From contig CAMAXP010000009.1 in the NCBI GenBank assembly GCA_945862265.1, positions 1 to 64,000 of the forward strand: a stretch of 64,000 nucleotides of DNA, written 5' to 3'. Below, piece by piece: positions 63,305 to 64,000 of this stretch. A model generated the notes under the pieces. It saw only the letters and a program-made list of their open reading frames with translations, made no database searches and was not told the origin of the DNA. A program made the translations under genes and the position numbers. Source of the DNA: Bordetella parapertussis. Lineage in GTDB: Bacteria > Pseudomonadota > Gammaproteobacteria > Burkholderiales > SG8-39. The stretch's first letter is position 1. Every line of letters starts with the position of its first letter.

Positions 63305-64000
63305 ATGCCAGCGAGAATGAACCCCGACGGGACCACGTTTGCCGACGGCGCGCGCGCCGGCCTGCCGGTGGTGCTCGGGTATCTCGGGATCGGCGTCGCC
63401 GCCGGGGTGGTGGAGCGGGCGGCCGGCTTTTCGTATGCCGAGATCCTGCTGCTGTCGATGGTTCTCTATGCAGGCTCCGCCCAGTTTGTGCTGACCAGCA
63501 TGGTGGCTTTGGCGAGCCCGCTGTCGGCGATTGTGTTGACGGTATTCTTCGTCAACGTCCGCCACCTGCTGTTGTCGGCGGCGCTCGCCCCTTTTTTCAG
63601 GAAGGTTGCGGCGTGGAAGAGCGCGCTGCTGGGCGCGCAACTCACGGATGAGACATTTGTGGTTGCCGCGGCGCGGTTCGCGAAGCATCCCCCGCAAGGT
63701 GCGGCGTGGATGGCGGGGCTCAACCTCGCGGCCTACTCGACATGGGCCCTTGCCAACCTCGCCGGCGCGGCGTTTTCCGCCCAGTTCGCGGGTTCGGCGG
63801 CGAGCACCCGCGTACTCGGATTCGCGCTCCCCTGCATGTTTGCGGGCCTGCTGGTCCTGCAGCTTGCTGCGCACCCGCGCGTCCGCAGCGGACTTGCGGT
63901 GGCCCTGTTCTCGGCGGCGCTTGCCGTGGTCGTGCAGGTTGCACACCCCGGCCCGTGGGCCGTCATCTGCGCCACCCTTGCCGGCGCCACCCTCGGCCTG
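63305..64000 (+). CDS. azlC: AzlC-family branched-chain amino acid exporter subunit (3' end cut)
   Basis: At least 232 residues with several membrane helices, open at the window edge. It has GVVERAAGFSYAEILLLS, MVLYAGSAQFV, FFVNVRHLLLSAAL and QLTDETFVV, which are the standard AzlC/YgaZ landmarks. With an AzlD-type partner, usually encoded next, it exports branched-chain amino acids or analogues. The family length is near 235, so little is missing. The start may be 63305 or the ATG at 63317. Confidence 0.9.
   Translation, partial: MPARMNPDGTTFADGARAGLPVVLGYLGIGVAAGVVERAAGFSYAEILLLSMVLYAGSAQFVLTSMVALASPLSAIVLTVFFVNVRHLLLSAALAPFFRKVAAWKSALLGAQLTDETFVVAAARFAKHPPQGAAWMAGLNLAAYSTWALANLAGAAFSAQFAGSAASTRVLGFALPCMFAGLLVLQLAAHPRVRSGLAVALFSAALAVVVQVAHPGPWAVICATLAGATLGL

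Noticed and set aside
63252..63336. Upstream ATG at 63336 for the FAH-family gene
   Set aside because: It would overlap the divergent azlC start. The TTG at 63252 has a good ribosome site and gives the family's usual N-terminus.

Overview
This is a 64 kb window of high-GC bacterial DNA with tightly packed genes, many sharing 1-13 nt start/stop overlaps. It looks like a betaproteobacterium, most probably Burkholderiales or a close uncultured relative. The evidence is nine Bug/TctC-type solute receptors, Liv-type and TRAP transporters mixed with acyl-CoA catabolism, and a DUF3301-Fpr-DUF6279 housekeeping block. I recognise no rRNA or tRNA gene, CRISPR array, transposase, integrase or phage gene. 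No stretch over 300 bases lacks a candidate gene.

Region 1 (1-9941) is hydroxyacid and alcohol metabolism. A truncated aldehyde dehydrogenase and a zinc alcohol dehydrogenase diverge. Next, a divergent regulon is centred on a palindrome at 4581-4590. Leftward it encodes a Bug receptor, a D-2-hydroxyacid dehydrogenase and two small paralogous helical proteins. Rightward it encodes a split UxaA/SuyAB-type lyase, a GntR regulator, two Bug receptors and an Ldh2-type dehydrogenase. This gene set resembles racemic 3-sulfolactate degradation (SlcC, ComC, SuyAB and a TTT-type receptor), which is my main functional hypothesis for the window.

Region 2 (9970-32424) holds two complete branched-chain-type (HAAT) ABC transporters, one on each side of an acyl-CoA degradation block. 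On the minus strand, SBP-LivH-LivM-LivG-LivF runs into a FadB-like multifunctional protein and a thiolase. On the plus strand lie an acyl-CoA synthetase, an enoyl-CoA isomerase-like protein, a cell-wall amidase, an alpha/beta hydrolase, a MaoC protein, a cyclase-family hydrolase, an SDR and a GMC oxidoreductase. They are followed by SBP-LivG-LivF-LivH-LivM.

Region 3 (32411-51541) begins with a minus-strand TRAP operon ending in a membrane-anchored methyltransferase. Opposite it is an aconitase-type hydro-lyase pair with its own Bug receptor. Then come another Bug receptor and a long plus-strand run: enoyl-CoA hydratase, CoA-transferase, acyl-CoA dehydrogenase, HMG-CoA-lyase-like protein, second CoA-transferase, Bug receptor, aldehyde dehydrogenase, Bug receptor, FAD amine oxidase-like protein and Tas-type aldo/keto reductase. 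This looks like catabolism of a branched or dicarboxylic acid through CoA thioesters.

Region 4 (51611-58986) is more housekeeping in character: a DUF3301 membrane protein, ferredoxin-NADP reductase, a DUF6279 lipoprotein, a PAS-PAS-GGDEF-EAL c-di-GMP enzyme, a stand-alone elongation factor G with a clear terminator, and an alpha/beta hydrolase.

Region 5 (59028-64000) has a Bug receptor with a perfect 53-bp tandem repeat behind it, a YbiC/HcxB-type hydroxycarboxylate dehydrogenase, an FkbM-like methyltransferase, a DHCW-type cupin, a fumarylacetoacetate-hydrolase-family enzyme and the start of azlC.

Overall, the window is a scavenging island for small organic acids: many high-affinity periplasmic receptors, and enzymes that feed 2-hydroxy acids and acyl-CoAs to central metabolism. 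Functions below come from motifs read by eye. Substrates are inferred, not shown.
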